The translations under genes and the position numbers were made by a program. A model generated the notes under the pieces. The model searched no databases. It saw only the letters and a program-made list of their open reading frames with translations, and had not been told where the DNA came from. 64,000 nt of DNA from Isoptericola croceus (GTDB lineage: Bacteria; Actinomycetota; Actinomycetes; Actinomycetales; Cellulomonadaceae), in assembly GCF_029382255.1 (NCBI RefSeq), contig NZ_JARLLG010000005.1, positions 233,338 to 297,337 on the forward strand. The letters run 5' to 3'. Below, in pieces: positions 1 to 8,557 of the stretch; position 1 is the first letter of the stretch; every line of letters starts with the position of its first letter.

Positions 1-136
1 GGGCCGGATCGTCGCGGCGGTCTCCGTCTCCGGCCCGGTCGAGCGCCTGACCCGCCAGCCGGGCAGGTTGCACTCGGCATCCGTCGTCGCCGCCGCCAAC
101 CGCCTCACCGAGGTGCTGCAGCGCGCCGGTGAGTGA
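1..136 (+). CDS. IclR family transcriptional regulator, C-terminal end (partial)
   Basis: The window opens inside this gene; reading from base 2, 44 residues remain before the TGA at 134-136. The tail (GRIVAAVSVSGPVERL, then an Ala-rich helix) matches the last strand and helix of the IclR effector-binding domain. In actinobacteria an IclR regulator of this position (NdgR type) lies divergent from leuCD and near gltX, and the gltX and branched-chain genes downstream fit that neighbourhood, but leuCD would be outside the window. The DNA-binding half is not visible, so the NdgR identity is inference only. Confidence 0.72.
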   Translation, partial: GRIVAAVSVSGPVERLTRQPGRLHSASVVAAANRLTEVLQRAGE

Positions 137-236
137 CGGCGCGCCGAACTGGTTGTCGCGGGGTCGCCCTGCAGGTCAGTAGGCTCCCCACCAGCGGGGC
201 GACCCTGCCCCGCCGACCGAGAGGCGTGAGGACCCG

Positions 237-404
237 ATGCCGGCCAAGGCCAAGACCCTCCTGATCTGGCTCGTCGTGATTTTTCTGATCTACGCGATCG
301 TGACGAGCCCGGACCGCGCTGCGGACATCGTCAAGGCGATCTGGGATGTGATCGCCAACGCGTTCGCCAGCTTCGGGGAGTTCCTCGCCAACCTGACCAC
401 GTAG
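237..404 (+). CDS. Small single-pass membrane protein, 55 aa
   Basis: An ATG at 237 preceded by a GAGG-rich stretch (gaggcgtgagg) opens a 55-residue frame ending at TAG 402-404. Residues about 8-23 are a continuous hydrophobic segment (LLIWLVVIFLIYAIV), after a short basic N-terminus; the rest is an amphipathic helix rich in Ala, Ile and Phe. The next gene starts 2 nt later, so the two are probably one transcript. I do not recognise a named family. The companion PH-domain membrane protein suggests a shared membrane role. Confidence 0.68.
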   Translation: MPAKAKTLLIWLVVIFLIYAIVTSPDRAADIVKAIWDVIANAFASFGEFLANLTT

Positions 405-406
405 CC

Positions 407-1204
407 GTGCGCTCGCCCGACGAGGCGGTGCGCGCCCACCGTCACCTGCGCCGCTACGTGCTGGACCACGAGCGCGTCGTCTTCGCGTCGCGCCTGCACT
501 GGGCGGCGCTGCTTGAACCCGTCCTGACGACCGTGGGTGCCGCGATCGTCCTCGCGCTCCTGCACCAGGCGACCGGGTTCGGCGGCTTCTGGCTGCTGTG
601 GCTGCTGCCGGCCGGGCGGCTGTTCGTCCGGTGGGCCGAGTGGTACTTCCAGTGGTTCGTCGCCACCGACAAGCGACTGCTGCTGACCCACGGGTTCGTG
701 ATCCGCAAGGTCGCGATGATGCCGATGATGAAGGTGACCGACATGAGCTACACCCGCACACCCATGGGCCAGCTGCTCGGCTACGGTCGCTTCGTCATGG
801 AGTCCGCAGGCCAGGACCAGGCGCTGAGTCGCGTCGACTACGTCCCCGACCCGGACGCCACCTATCGCAGGCTCACCGACACGATCTTCTTCCCCACCCA
901 GGCGGCGAAGAGTGCGCCCGAGCGAGCGCGCACGACCCCACCGGCGATCCCGCCGTCCGGGGCGCGCGAACCGCGTCCGACCACCGCCGAGCTGCCCGTG
1001 GTCGCCCCGCCGCAGAGCGAAGCACCGGCCGGGAACCACGCGCAGGACGAGAACTCCGAGGTACCGCCGTTCCCGGAGCCCGAGGAGGCGCCCCGTACGC
1101 AGCGGCGTCGTCGTGGCTGGTTCGCACCGGGCCGTGAGCAGGCGCTGTACGAACCGCCCACCAGCAGCGGCGCCGGGCCGACGGTGCCGGACCCGTTCCT
1201 GTGA
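407..1204 (+). CDS. PH domain-containing membrane protein, 265 aa
   Basis: The GTG start lies 2 nt after the stop of the preceding small membrane gene. Residues about 30-80 hold two hydrophobic segments around a short loop (LEPVLTTVGAAIVLALL; FWLLWLLPAGRLFV). They are followed by the bacterial PH (bPH2/YdbS-type) core: WFVATDKRLLLTHGFVIRK, then MMPMMKVTDMSYTRTPMGQL and GYGRFVMESAGQDQAL. The last 110 residues are a Pro/Ala/Arg-rich, probably disordered cytoplasmic tail. Family members are membrane-anchored proteins of mostly unknown function. No catalytic residues are expected or seen. Confidence 0.8.
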   Translation: MRSPDEAVRAHRHLRRYVLDHERVVFASRLHWAALLEPVLTTVGAAIVLALLHQATGFGGFWLLWLLPAGRLFVRWAEWYFQWFVATDKRLLLTHGFVIRKVAMMPMMKVTDMSYTRTPMGQLLGYGRFVMESAGQDQALSRVDYVPDPDATYRRLTDTIFFPTQAAKSAPERARTTPPAIPPSGAREPRPTTAELPVVAPPQSEAPAGNHAQDENSEVPPFPEPEEAPRTQRRRRGWFAPGREQALYEPPTSSGAGPTVPDPFL

Positions 1205-1242
1205 CCCTCGACGTGCCGTGACCCGCACGGAGGAACGACGAA

Positions 1243-1266
1243 GGCCCGGTCCGCAGGGACCGAGCC
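1243..1266. terminator. Weak hairpin between PH gene and tRNA genes
   Basis: A 6-bp stem (CGGTCC/GGACCG, 1247-1252 with 1257-1262) is extended by GGC/GCC outside one-base bulges. It lies between the plus-strand PH gene and the 3' end of the minus-strand tRNA operon and could end transcription from both sides. There is no T-run on either strand. Confidence 0.35.
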
Positions 1267-1286
1267 TCGTGACGTGCGGTGCTGTG

Positions 1287-1359
1287 TACCCCCAGCGGGA
1301 TTTGAACCCGCGTTACCGCCGTGAGAGGGCGGCGTCCTAGGCCGCTAGACGATGGGGGC
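1287..1359 (-). tRNA. tRNA-Glu (anticodon CUC)
   Basis: The minus strand folds into a full cloverleaf of 73 nt. The acceptor stem is GCCCCCA/TGGGGGT, the anticodon stem CCGCC/GGCGG with loop CTCTCAC (anticodon CTC, decoding GAG), and the T-arm carries GGTTCAAATCC. The discriminator base is A and CCA is not encoded. It is the last gene of a Gln-Glu-Glu tRNA operon and identical over its whole length to the copy at 1417-1489. Confidence 0.96.
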
Positions 1360-1392
1360 CGGACGTGACTCCGTCGCCGGAGCCGGTGCGAC

Positions 1393-1410
1393 GGTCCACC
1401 CAGGTGGACC
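1393..1410. other. Perfect hairpin in the spacer between the two tRNA-Glu genes
   Basis: GGTCCACC (1393-1400) and GGTGGACC (1403-1410) are exact reverse complements separated by two bases, filling part of the 57-nt spacer between two identical tRNA-Glu genes. In the precursor RNA it could insulate the two identical tRNAs or mark a processing site; this role is inferred. Confidence 0.5.
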
Positions 1411-1416
1411 GCTACG

Positions 1417-1489
1417 TACCCCCAGCGGGATTTGAACCCGCGTTACCGCCGTGAGAGGGCGGCGTCCTAGGCCGCTAGACGATGGGGGC
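1417..1489 (-). tRNA. tRNA-Glu (anticodon CUC), second identical copy
   Basis: This is a 73-nt cloverleaf on the minus strand, base-for-base identical to the tRNA-Glu at 1287-1359, with anticodon loop CTCTCAC. It is the middle gene of the tRNA operon, 97 nt downstream of tRNA-Gln. CCA is not encoded. Confidence 0.96.
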
Positions 1490-1586
1490 CTATGGTTCCT
1501 CGGCCACAGGGACCGATTTGCCGTGAGTACTCTAGCGCACCCGACAAGACCTGTGATCCTGAACGTGGGTGAGACAGCGCACTGCG

Positions 1587-1658
1587 CTGGGGTACCAGGA
1601 CTCGAACCTAGACTAAGTGGACCAGAACCACTCGTGCTGCCAATTACACCATACCCCA
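1587..1658 (-). tRNA. tRNA-Gln (anticodon CUG)
   Basis: A 72-nt cloverleaf on the minus strand. The acceptor stem is TGGGGTA/TACCCCA with discriminator G, typical of tRNA-Gln; the anticodon stem is AGTGG/CCACT with loop TTCTGGT (anticodon CTG, decoding CAG). It is first in the Gln-Glu-Glu operon. With gltX and gatCAB in the same window, it is likely charged by the Glu-then-amidate route. Confidence 0.95.
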
Positions 1659-1726
1659 TGGTGTCCAGACCTACCGGGAGATTTCCGACTTTTGTCGGCG
1701 CTGCCCGTACGGCCCAACGACCCGAA

Positions 1727-1755
1727 ACATTACCGGACCTCACGGCTGGATCCAA
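1727..1755 (-). promoter_or_regulatory. Promoter of the tRNA-Gln/Glu/Glu operon
   Basis: On the minus strand TTGGAT (-35, 1755-1750) is followed after exactly 17 bp by TAATGT (-10, 1732-1727), about 68 nt upstream of tRNA-Gln. Both hexamers fit the actinobacterial housekeeping sigma consensus (TTGACA / TANNNT). No protein start codon competes for this promoter, so it most likely drives the tRNA genes. Confidence 0.65.
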
Positions 1756-1846
1756 ACCGGCGACCTGGTGCCCTTCGTCACGTCTCACCAGCCATACCTC
1801 CGCTCGGAATGATGACGGCAGGACCCGGACGTGCGACCCTGCTGGC

Positions 1847-2611
1847 ATGCCGTCGACGCCTGACCCGCAGTCATCCTCCGACAGAGCCTCCTCCTTCTCG
1901 ACGGGCGCCGACGTGTACGCCCGCGTGCGCCCCACCTACCCCGCCGAGGCCGTCGACTGGATGGTGCCGCGGGACGCCGTCCGTGTGCTCGACCTGGCCG
2001 CAGGCACGGGACTGCTGACGGGACGGCTCGTCGACCGCGGGCTCGACGTCGTCGCCGTCGACGCCTCCCGACCCATGCTCGACGAGCTCACCACCACACT
2101 GCCGGACGTCGTCACGCACGTCGGTACCGCCGAGGAGATCCCCCTGCCGGACGCCGCGGTCGACGCCGTGGTCGTCGGCCAGGCCTGGCACTGGTTCGAC
2201 CCGCCCCGGGCTGCTGCCGAGATCGCCCGGGTGCTACGACCGGGTGGCACCCTTGCCGTCGTCTGGAACGACCGCGACGAGCGCATCGACTGGGTCCGCC
2301 GCTTCGGCGAGATCCTGCACCGGGGCGACGAGCTCCACCCGGTGAGCGAACAAGGCGGCAACACCCCCGCGGTGGGTGACCCGTTCGGTGAGCTCGAGGT
2401 CGCCGAGTTCCGCTGGATGCACCACCTGGCGACAGCCGATCTGCGCGCGCTCGCCGGGTCGCGCAGCTACCTGCTGACCCTCCCGGCGACGGAGCGCGAA
2501 CAGCTCCTGCAGGAGGTCGACGACCTCGTCGTGACCCATCCGGACCTGGCGGGCACGAGCGAGATCGCGATGCCGTACATCACGACGGCGTACCGCGCGC
2601 GACGGCGCTGA
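1847..2611 (+). CDS. Class I SAM-dependent methyltransferase, 254 aa
   Basis: Residues about 46-56 hold the SAM-binding motif VLDLAAGTGLL (motif I), followed by VVAVDASRPML (acidic loop) and LPDAAVDAVVVGQAWHWFD (motif IV of Methyltransf_11). LRPGGTLAVVWNDRDER is motif VI. The length and the HWFD motif resemble the YcgJ/trans-aconitate methyltransferase-like group, whose substrates are mostly small molecules; the substrate here is unknown. The frame stays open far upstream through the tRNA region, but the ATG at 1847 is where conserved sequence begins. Its 3' end overlaps the convergent LysR gene by 32 bp. Confidence 0.8.
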   Translation: MPSTPDPQSSSDRASSFSTGADVYARVRPTYPAEAVDWMVPRDAVRVLDLAAGTGLLTGRLVDRGLDVVAVDASRPMLDELTTTLPDVVTHVGTAEEIPLPDAAVDAVVVGQAWHWFDPPRAAAEIARVLRPGGTLAVVWNDRDERIDWVRRFGEILHRGDELHPVSEQGGNTPAVGDPFGELEVAEFRWMHHLATADLRALAGSRSYLLTLPATEREQLLQEVDDLVVTHPDLAGTSEIAMPYITTAYRARRR

Positions 2612-3479
2612 GGCGCCGCGCCGTGGTCGACGGCGTCACCCCGTCGCGCCACACGACCCGCAGGCGGCGGGAGAGGTCGACCCCCTCCACAGGGACCGCG
2701 ACGAGCCGGCCCGCGGCGACGTCGTCGGCCACCGTCAGACCGGACAGCACCGCGACCTGGCCCCCGTGCTGCACCGCCGCCTTCAGCGCTGACGTCGACC
2801 CGAGCGTGGGCAAGTGGTCGGGAACGGTCGCACCGACGGAGGCGAGAGCCCGCTCGAGGATCTCCCGCGTGCCCGACCCGGTCTCGCGCAGGACCAGCCG
2901 GGCGCCGAGCAGCTCGGCCGGCCGCACCGACCGCCGCCGCACCCAGGGGTGCGACGGTGCCACGACCGCGACGAGTTCGTCGTGGGCCACGGTCCGGCTG
3001 CGCAACCCGCGCCGCACCCCGAGGCTCTCGACGAAACCGAGCTCGGCAGTACCGTCCAGCACGAGCTCCATGACGTCGCTGGAGTTGCGGACCACCAGCT
3101 CGACGTCTCCCCCGCTTCCCTGGGCGGCGAGCTGGGCGAACCACCGCGGCACGAGATACTCGGCGACGGTCAGGCTGGCTGCGACACGCAGCGCCGTGAT
3201 GGGCCCCGACCGGAGGCCCGCGGCCGCCGTCTCGAACCGCTCGGACGCAGCGACGACCTCGCGCGCCCAGCCCGCGGCCGCCTGCCCGGCGGTGGTGAGG
3301 GCGGTCCCGCGCGGCCCGCGCGCCACGAGCTCCAGACCGAGGCGCCTCTCGAGGCGACGCAGGCCGGCCGACGCTGTCGGCTGGGCGATCGCGAGCGCGC
3401 GGGCGGCAGCACTGATCGAACCGTGGGTGTCCACCGCCACGAGCAGCTCCAACGCGGCCAAGGACGTGCGCTCTGCCAT
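2580..3479 (-). CDS. LysR family transcriptional regulator, 299 aa
   Basis: The N-terminus is a classic LysR winged helix (residues about 6-65): LELLVAVDTHGSISAAARAL, then QPTASAGLRRLERRLG and RGPRGTALTTAG. A substrate-binding domain follows (LRVAASLTVAEYLVPRW; ETGSGTREILERAL). It is divergent from the YeiH-type gene 61 nt away, so it probably controls that gene in response to a small ligand, as LysR/YeiH pairs do elsewhere. TAGACT lies 6 nt before the ATG on the minus strand, so its own mRNA is likely leaderless. Its stop lies inside the end of the convergent methyltransferase gene. Confidence 0.88.
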   Translation of the reverse strand: MAERTSLAALELLVAVDTHGSISAAARALAIAQPTASAGLRRLERRLGLELVARGPRGTALTTAGQAAAGWAREVVAASERFETAAAGLRSGPITALRVAASLTVAEYLVPRWFAQLAAQGSGGDVELVVRNSSDVMELVLDGTAELGFVESLGVRRGLRSRTVAHDELVAVVAPSHPWVRRRSVRPAELLGARLVLRETGSGTREILERALASVGATVPDHLPTLGSTSALKAAVQHGGQVAVLSGLTVADDVAAGRLVAVPVEGVDLSRRLRVVWRDGVTPSTTARRLSAVARGTPS

Positions 3480-3540
3480 AGGGCCAGTCTATGGATGGAT
3501 CACGATCTCGTCCTTCCGGCGGTCACCGGACGCGGCGAGA

Positions 3541-4671
3541 GTGGTCACCGTGCCCCCTGTCGTCCGTCGCCTCGCCCCTGGCCTCGCCCTCACCGTCAGC
3601 GCGACGGCGGTGCTGCTCGGACTCGCCCCCACGCTGGCCTCGACGGTGCCGGCGCTGTCCCCGCTGGTGCTCGCGCTGCTAGTGGGAGCCGCCGTCGGCT
3701 CGGTGCTCGGCGCCTGGAGCCGGCGGGACGGGCTCGTGGGCCGCCCCCGCGCGGCCCACGTCGTCACCGTCATCACGCCGGGGACCGACTGGGTGGCGCG
3801 GCACGTGCTGCGTTCCGGCGTCGTCCTGCTGGGGCTGCAGCTCTCGGCGGCCGACGTGCTCGGGCTCGGCTGGCGTGGCCTGACGGTCGTGGGCCTCACG
3901 GTGGTGACGACCTTTGCCGCCACCACGGCGATCGGCCGCCGGCTGGGCGTGCCGCACGACACGACGCTCCTGGTCGCCACCGGCTTCTCGATCTGCGGAG
4001 CCGCCGCCGTCTCGGCCATGACGGGCGTCCTTGGCCGAGCCGGCGGACGACGCGGCGACCGCTCCGGGGATGCTGCGGCCGTCGCGCTCGCGCTCGTCGC
4101 GCTCTACGGCACGGCCGCCGTCGTCGTGCTGCCCCGGCTGGCCGACCTCCTCGGGCTCACGGGCGACCAGGCCGGACTGTGGATCGGCGCCAGCGTGCAG
4201 GAGGTCGCCCAGGTGGTCGCCGCCGCGGGCGGCCTGGCGGCCACCACGGCGCTCGCGACGGCCACGGTCGCGAAGCTCGCCCGCGTGGTGCTGCTCGCAC
4301 CGCTCGTGGCCGCCGTCGCCGCGCATCAGTCCCGCCGCACCGCGCCCGCCGCGCGCTCCACGAACGGCCCGGCCGGCCCGGCCGGCATGGGGTCCGACGG
4401 CGGCACGCGCCCGGCGCTCGTGCCCGGCTTCGTGCTGGGGTTCCTCGGTGCCGTGCTGCTGCGCAGCCTCGACGTCGTCCCGGACCCGGTGCTCGGCGTG
4501 GCCGTCCACGTCACCACGGCCCTGTTCGTCGCGGCGATGTTCGCGCTCGGCCTCGGCGTCGACGTGCCGCGGCTGGTGCGCACCGGCGGCCGTCCGTTGC
4601 TGCTCGGGGCGTGCTCCGCCGTCGTGGTCACGTCCACGGCGCTGGGTGCCGTCCTGCTGCTGGCGCCGTGA
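3541..4671 (+). CDS. YeiH family putative sulfate exporter / membrane protein, 376 aa
   Basis: The protein has about ten hydrophobic segments and the YeiH (UPF0324, Cons_hypoth698) signature: GTDWVARHVLRSGVVLLGLQ near residues 80-100, TGFSICGAAAVSAM near 150, and ASVQEVAQVVAAAG near 220. Family members are inner-membrane proteins proposed to export sulfate or related anions; direct evidence is thin. The C-terminal part (FALGLGVDVPRLVRTGGRP) is also typical. The start is uncertain: GTG 3541 or GTG 3550 both precede the first membrane segment. A Gly/Arg-rich insert near residues 165-180 and another near 260-290 make it longer than the usual ~350 residues. Confidence 0.82.
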   Translation: MVTVPPVVRRLAPGLALTVSATAVLLGLAPTLASTVPALSPLVLALLVGAAVGSVLGAWSRRDGLVGRPRAAHVVTVITPGTDWVARHVLRSGVVLLGLQLSAADVLGLGWRGLTVVGLTVVTTFAATTAIGRRLGVPHDTTLLVATGFSICGAAAVSAMTGVLGRAGGRRGDRSGDAAAVALALVALYGTAAVVVLPRLADLLGLTGDQAGLWIGASVQEVAQVVAAAGGLAATTALATATVAKLARVVLLAPLVAAVAAHQSRRTAPAARSTNGPAGPAGMGSDGGTRPALVPGFVLGFLGAVLLRSLDVVPDPVLGVAVHVTTALFVAAMFALGLGVDVPRLVRTGGRPLLLGACSAVVVTSTALGAVLLLAP

Positions 4672-4679
4672 ACGCGGCG

Positions 4680-5429
4680 TCAGAGGCCGAGGGCCGCCGG
4701 CACGTCGGCGAGGCCCGCGGCGACCACGATCCCCGCCGTCCGCATCGCGTCGACGTCCACCGCGTGCTCGTCGGCCCGGCGGGCTCCGGGGCGGTCGAGC
4801 CACACGCCGACCAGACCGGCGTCGTGCGCCGCCCGGGCATCGATCCTCGGCTCGTCGCCGACGTAGGCGGTGCGTCCGGGCGCAGCATCGAGCAGTCGGG
4901 CACCCTCGACGAACACGTCCGGGTGCGGCTTGCCGTAGCCGAGCGTGTCGACGCCGACGAGCACCGGCAGATCGAGCCCGACGGCCGCGAGCTTGCGCTC
5001 CTGCAGCTCCACGGCGGCGTTCGTGACCACGCCGAGGCGGACGCCCGCGGCGCGCAGCCCGTCGACGAACGCGGCGGCGTCGTCGAACGCCCGCCACGAG
5101 CGCTCGAACGTGCCCCAGAACAGCTCGTCCCACGCATCGAACGAGTCCTCGCCCACGGGCGCCCCACCGAAGGTGCGGTGCAGCAGGTCCGCACGCAGCC
5201 GGCGCTGGGTGCGATGGTCGGTCTCCCCGCGGGTGTAGGCGCGGTAGTGGCCCGCCGGGTCGGTCCGCCAGTGGTCGAGCACGGCGACGTGGTCGACGTC
5301 GTCGGGCAGGTGCGCGTCCGCCACCGCCGCGAGCGCCGTGGCGAAGGCCCCCCGGGTGTCGACCAGGGTGTCGTCCACGTCGAGCAGGACGGCGTCGACC
5401 CGGCCGCCGACGGCTCCGAACGCCGTCAC
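4680..5429 (-). CDS. HAD family hydrolase, 249 aa
   Basis: HAD motif I is [11 protein letters not shown] near residue 15, motif II is VVTNAA near 140, motif III the lysine in [10 protein letters not shown] near 170, and motif IV is [17 protein letters not shown] near 195. The helical cap between motifs I and II marks a subclass I (YjjG/phosphoglycolate-phosphatase-like) phosphatase. The GTG start overlaps the gltX stop by 4 bp (GTGA, 5426-5429), so it is translationally coupled to the tRNA synthetase. The substrate is unknown; a house-cleaning phosphatase role is plausible. Confidence 0.88.
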   Translation of the reverse strand: MTAFGAVGGRVDAVLLDVDDTLVDTRGAFATALAAVADAHLPDDVDHVAVLDHWRTDPAGHYRAYTRGETDHRTQRRLRADLLHRTFGGAPVGEDSFDAWDELFWGTFERSWRAFDDAAAFVDGLRAAGVRLGVVTNAAVELQERKLAAVGLDLPVLVGVDTLGYGKPHPDVFVEGARLLDAAPGRTAYVGDEPRIDARAAHDAGLVGVWLDRPGARRADEHAVDVDAMRTAGIVVAAGLADVPAALGL

Positions 5430-6889
5430 TGGGTCGGAGCCTGCGGCGGGTTCTCGGCGAGGCGGGCCAGGGCGGCGTCGAGGCGGCCGAGGGTGCGCTC
5501 GCGGCCGAGCACCTCGAGGGACTCGAACAGCGGCAGGCCGATCGTCCGGCCGGTCACCGCCACCCGCACGGGTGCCTGCGCCTTGCCGAGCTTGAGGCCG
5601 TGCTGCTCGCCCGTGGTCGCCACGGCGTCCTTGAGCGGCTCGGCCTCCCACGGCTCGAGCGACGCGAGGACGGCCCGCACGTCGGTGAGCAGCTCGACGG
5701 CACCCGGCTTCATCGCCTTGTTCCAGGACTTCTCGTCCTCGACCGGGGCATCGAGGAACAGGAAGTCGACGTTGTCGGTGATGTCGCTGAGCAGTGCCAC
5801 GCGGGACTGGGCGAGCGGAGCCACGGCGGCGAACGCGGCGGCGTCGAACCGCTCCTCGTCCCACGGCGCGTGCGGCGCGCGCAGCCACGGCCCGACGGCG
5901 GCGATGAACTCGTCCACGGACAGCGCCCGGATGTACTCGCCGTTGAACGCGGCGAGCTTCTTGAGGTCGAAGAACGCCGAGGCGCTGTTGACGTCCTCGA
6001 CGCGGAACCGGGAGATCATCTCGGAGAACGGCAGGATCTCCTCGTCGTTGCCGGGCGCCCAGCCGAGCAGCATGAGGTAGTTGACCATCGCGGCGGGCAG
6101 GTAGCCCTCGGCGAGGTAGTCCTCGAGCGCCACCTTGTCGCGACGCTTGGAGAGCTTCTGCCGCTTCTCGTTGACGATGACGGGCAGGTGGGCCCAGATG
6201 GGCGCCTCAGCGCCGAGCGCCTCCCACAGCAGCTGCTGCTTGGGCGTGTTGGGCAGGTGCTCCTCGCCCCGGATGACGTGGGTGATGCCCTCGTCGAGAT
6301 CGTCGACGACGTTCGCCAGCAGGAACACCGGCGACCCGTCACCGCGGGCGACGACGAAGTCCTCCATCGCGGAGTTCGGGAAGCTCGGGTTGCCGCGGAT
6401 CAGGTCGACGACCTGCGTCTCGCCCTCGTCGGGGGTGCGGAAGCGCAGCGCTCGGCCGGGTGCACGTTCCAGGCCGCGCACACGGCAGAAGCCGTCGTAC
6501 CCGGACTGCTTGTTGCCGGTCCGGTCGGCGACGTCGTCGCGCGTGCAGTCGCAGAAGTAGGCACGGTCCGCCACGAGCAGGCGCTCGAGTGCTTCGCTGT
6601 GCTTCTCGCGATTCGCCGACTGGAAGTAGGGGCCCTCGAAGGTCGGGTCGTCGGCGTGCATGCCGAGCGCGGCGTGCGCGGCCAGGATGCCGTCCACCCA
6701 CTCCGGCTTGTTGCGCGAGGTGTCGGTGTCCTCGATCCTCAGCACGAACGTGCCGCCCGTCTGCTTGGCGACGGCCCAGTTGAACAGCGCGGAGCGCGCG
6801 CCGCCCACGTGGAACATGCCGGTCGGGGACGGGGCGAAGCGGACACGGACCGGACGGGCGGGGGCTGCGGAACCTGCTGCGACATTCAC
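5426..6889 (-). CDS. gltX: Glutamate--tRNA ligase, 487 aa
   Basis: Charges tRNA-Glu with glutamate, and in organisms using GatCAB also mischarges tRNA-Gln. The class I HIGH-type motif is [11 protein letters not shown] (residues 20-30) and the KMSKS-type motif is KLSKR (245-249). [17 protein letters not shown] and [14 protein letters not shown] are typical bacterial GluRS segments, and length is standard. The GTG start is SD-less and lies 6 nt after TAGGCT on the minus strand, so the message is probably leaderless. The tRNA-Glu/Gln operon is 4 kb away and gatCAB is in the same window, supporting a non-discriminating enzyme (inferred). Confidence 0.97.
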   Translation of the reverse strand: MNVAAGSAAPARPVRVRFAPSPTGMFHVGGARSALFNWAVAKQTGGTFVLRIEDTDTSRNKPEWVDGILAAHAALGMHADDPTFEGPYFQSANREKHSEALERLLVADRAYFCDCTRDDVADRTGNKQSGYDGFCRVRGLERAPGRALRFRTPDEGETQVVDLIRGNPSFPNSAMEDFVVARGDGSPVFLLANVVDDLDEGITHVIRGEEHLPNTPKQQLLWEALGAEAPIWAHLPVIVNEKRQKLSKRRDKVALEDYLAEGYLPAAMVNYLMLLGWAPGNDEEILPFSEMISRFRVEDVNSASAFFDLKKLAAFNGEYIRALSVDEFIAAVGPWLRAPHAPWDEERFDAAAFAAVAPLAQSRVALLSDITDNVDFLFLDAPVEDEKSWNKAMKPGAVELLTDVRAVLASLEPWEAEPLKDAVATTGEQHGLKLGKAQAPVRVAVTGRTIGLPLFESLEVLGRERTLGRLDAALARLAENPPQAPTQ

Positions 6890-6969
6890 GGGAACAGCCT
6901 AGTTGCCGGCGACCTGGTTGCTGACGCCGACGGGACGCGTCCACCTGTGGTGCCGTCGTCGGTCACGGC

Positions 6970-7611
6970 TCAGCGGGCGAAGACCAGGTGGTGGTCGAAC
7001 ACGAACCGCTCCGAGCGGACCTCCCGGAGGCCCGCGTCCGTCGCGGCCGCGACGACGTCGGCAGGCGGGTGGACGCGGAACCGCCAGTCGCTGCCGCGCA
7101 GCCGCGGGTAGACGTTGAACAAGGGGGCGGCCGCACGCATCCACCAGGTGTTCTTCGGGAACGCCAGGACGAGGTACTGACGTGCCCGGTCGGCGGCGGC
7201 CGTGACGAGCGCGCGGGCGTCCGGGTAGCAGCAGACGACGCTGTGCAGGACGACGAGGTCGGCGGGACCGGCCACGTCGGGGTGGGCGACGAGGTCACCG
7301 GTCCGTCGCTCCACGCGGCCCGCGAGGCCCGACCCGGCGAGCAGGCGTGCCGCGACGGCGTCGTAGCCCGTCGACATGTCCACGCAGACCGCGCGGTCGA
7401 TGCCGGCCCGCAGCATCTCGATCTCCAGGTCGCCGATGCCACCGCCGATCTCCAGGAGCGTCTCGCCGTGGATCACGCCGTCGCGGTAGAGCTCGAGGGT
7501 GCGCTGCGGCAGGGTCGTCAGGCCGGAGCGGGCGTAGCGCGCCGCGGCACGCCGTGCCCCGCGGTGGTCGAAGACCTTCTCGTAGCCCTGCGGCTCGCAG
7601 CAGGCGGACAT
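6970..7611 (-). CDS. Class I SAM-dependent methyltransferase, 213 aa
   Basis: LLEIGGGIGDLEIEML (about residues 53-68) is SAM motif I and AVCVDMSTGYD the acidic loop; VVLHSVVCCYPDARAL is motif IV. The FPKNTWWMRAAAP segment and the overall layout resemble the BchM-like / ubiquinone-type small-molecule methyltransferases, but chlorophyll genes are not present, so that name would mislead. The N-terminus has a Cys pair (SACCEPQGY) that might bind a metal; this is speculative. It lies 80 nt downstream of the gltX start on the same strand. The substrate is unknown. Confidence 0.78.
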   Translation of the reverse strand: MSACCEPQGYEKVFDHRGARRAAARYARSGLTTLPQRTLELYRDGVIHGETLLEIGGGIGDLEIEMLRAGIDRAVCVDMSTGYDAVAARLLAGSGLAGRVERRTGDLVAHPDVAGPADLVVLHSVVCCYPDARALVTAAADRARQYLVLAFPKNTWWMRAAAPLFNVYPRLRGSDWRFRVHPPADVVAAATDAGLREVRSERFVFDHHLVFAR

Positions 7612-7659
7612 GCCTCCATTCGACCATGCGCACCGGGCGTACGCGTCGCCCGCGACACC

Positions 7660-8445
7660 TCAGACCTCGCGCCGCACCACGGGGTTGGCGAGCACGCCGA
7701 GGCCCTCGACCTCGCACTCGACCCGGTCGCCGTGCTCGATGCTGCCCACGCCGGCCGGGGTGCCTGTCAGGAGCACGTCGCCGGGCAGCAACGTCATGGC
7801 CTTCGAGGCGTACGAGACCAGGTAGTCGACGTCGAAGATCATCTGCGCCGTGCGGCCGTCCTGCTTGAGCTCGCCGTTGACGCGCGAGCGCACGCCCACG
7901 TCCTCGGGGTTCAGGTCGGTGTCGATCCAGGGGCCGAGCGGGCAGGAGGAGTCGAAGCCCTTGGCGCGCGCCCACTGGTCGTCCGTGCGCTGCGCGTCAC
8001 GGGCGGTGACGTCGTTGGCCACGGTGTAGCCGAGCACGTACGCACGGGCGTTCTCGGGCTCGACGTCCTTGCACAGCTTGGAGATCACGACGGCGAGCTC
8101 GGCCTCGTAGGAGACCTCGCGGGTCCAGTCGGGCAGCACGATGGGGTCGTCCGGGCCGACGACGGCGGTGTTCGGCTTGAGGAAGAGCAGCGGCGCGGCG
8201 GGCGGCTCGCTGCCCATCTCCTGGATGTGGTCCAGGTAGTTGCGCCCGACCGCCACCACCTTGGAGCGCGGGATCACCGGCGCGAGCAGACGCACGCCGT
8301 CGCCGAGCTCGACACGCTCCCCCGTCGGCATGGCCGGCATGTAGAGCGGGTCCCCGCTCAGCACGGCCAGGTAGGTGGTGTCCCCCTCGGTCTGCACGAA
8401 GGCAAAGCGGGGGTCGTCGCCGGTGGTGAATCTCGCGATACGCAC
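7660..8445 (-). CDS. Fumarylacetoacetate hydrolase family protein, 261 aa
   Basis: The FAH C-terminal catalytic fold is clear: KVVAVGRNYLDHIQEMG, FLKPNTAVVGP, the metal-binding acidic residues in SYEAELAVVI, VANDVTARDAQ, and LLTGTPAGVG near the end. Members hydrolyse or decarboxylate acylpyruvates and related ring-cleavage products. A gene of this family next to gltX is common in actinobacteria. The GTG start has no SD and lies 6 nt after TAGCCT (minus strand), so it is likely leaderless. No catabolic partner genes are nearby, so the substrate stays open. Confidence 0.9.
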   Translation of the reverse strand: MRIARFTTGDDPRFAFVQTEGDTTYLAVLSGDPLYMPAMPTGERVELGDGVRLLAPVIPRSKVVAVGRNYLDHIQEMGSEPPAAPLLFLKPNTAVVGPDDPIVLPDWTREVSYEAELAVVISKLCKDVEPENARAYVLGYTVANDVTARDAQRTDDQWARAKGFDSSCPLGPWIDTDLNPEDVGVRSRVNGELKQDGRTAQMIFDVDYLVSYASKAMTLLPGDVLLTGTPAGVGSIEHGDRVECEVEGLGVLANPVVRREV

Positions 8446-8557
8446 GGGTCCAGGCTAACCGGCGCCGGAGGTACGACATTTCACCCGCGGCGTTGCCTGC
8501 GTGACAGCGGGTACGTCGCTAACCTGCCTTGTTCCACTCCTCGATGAAGGACGACGC

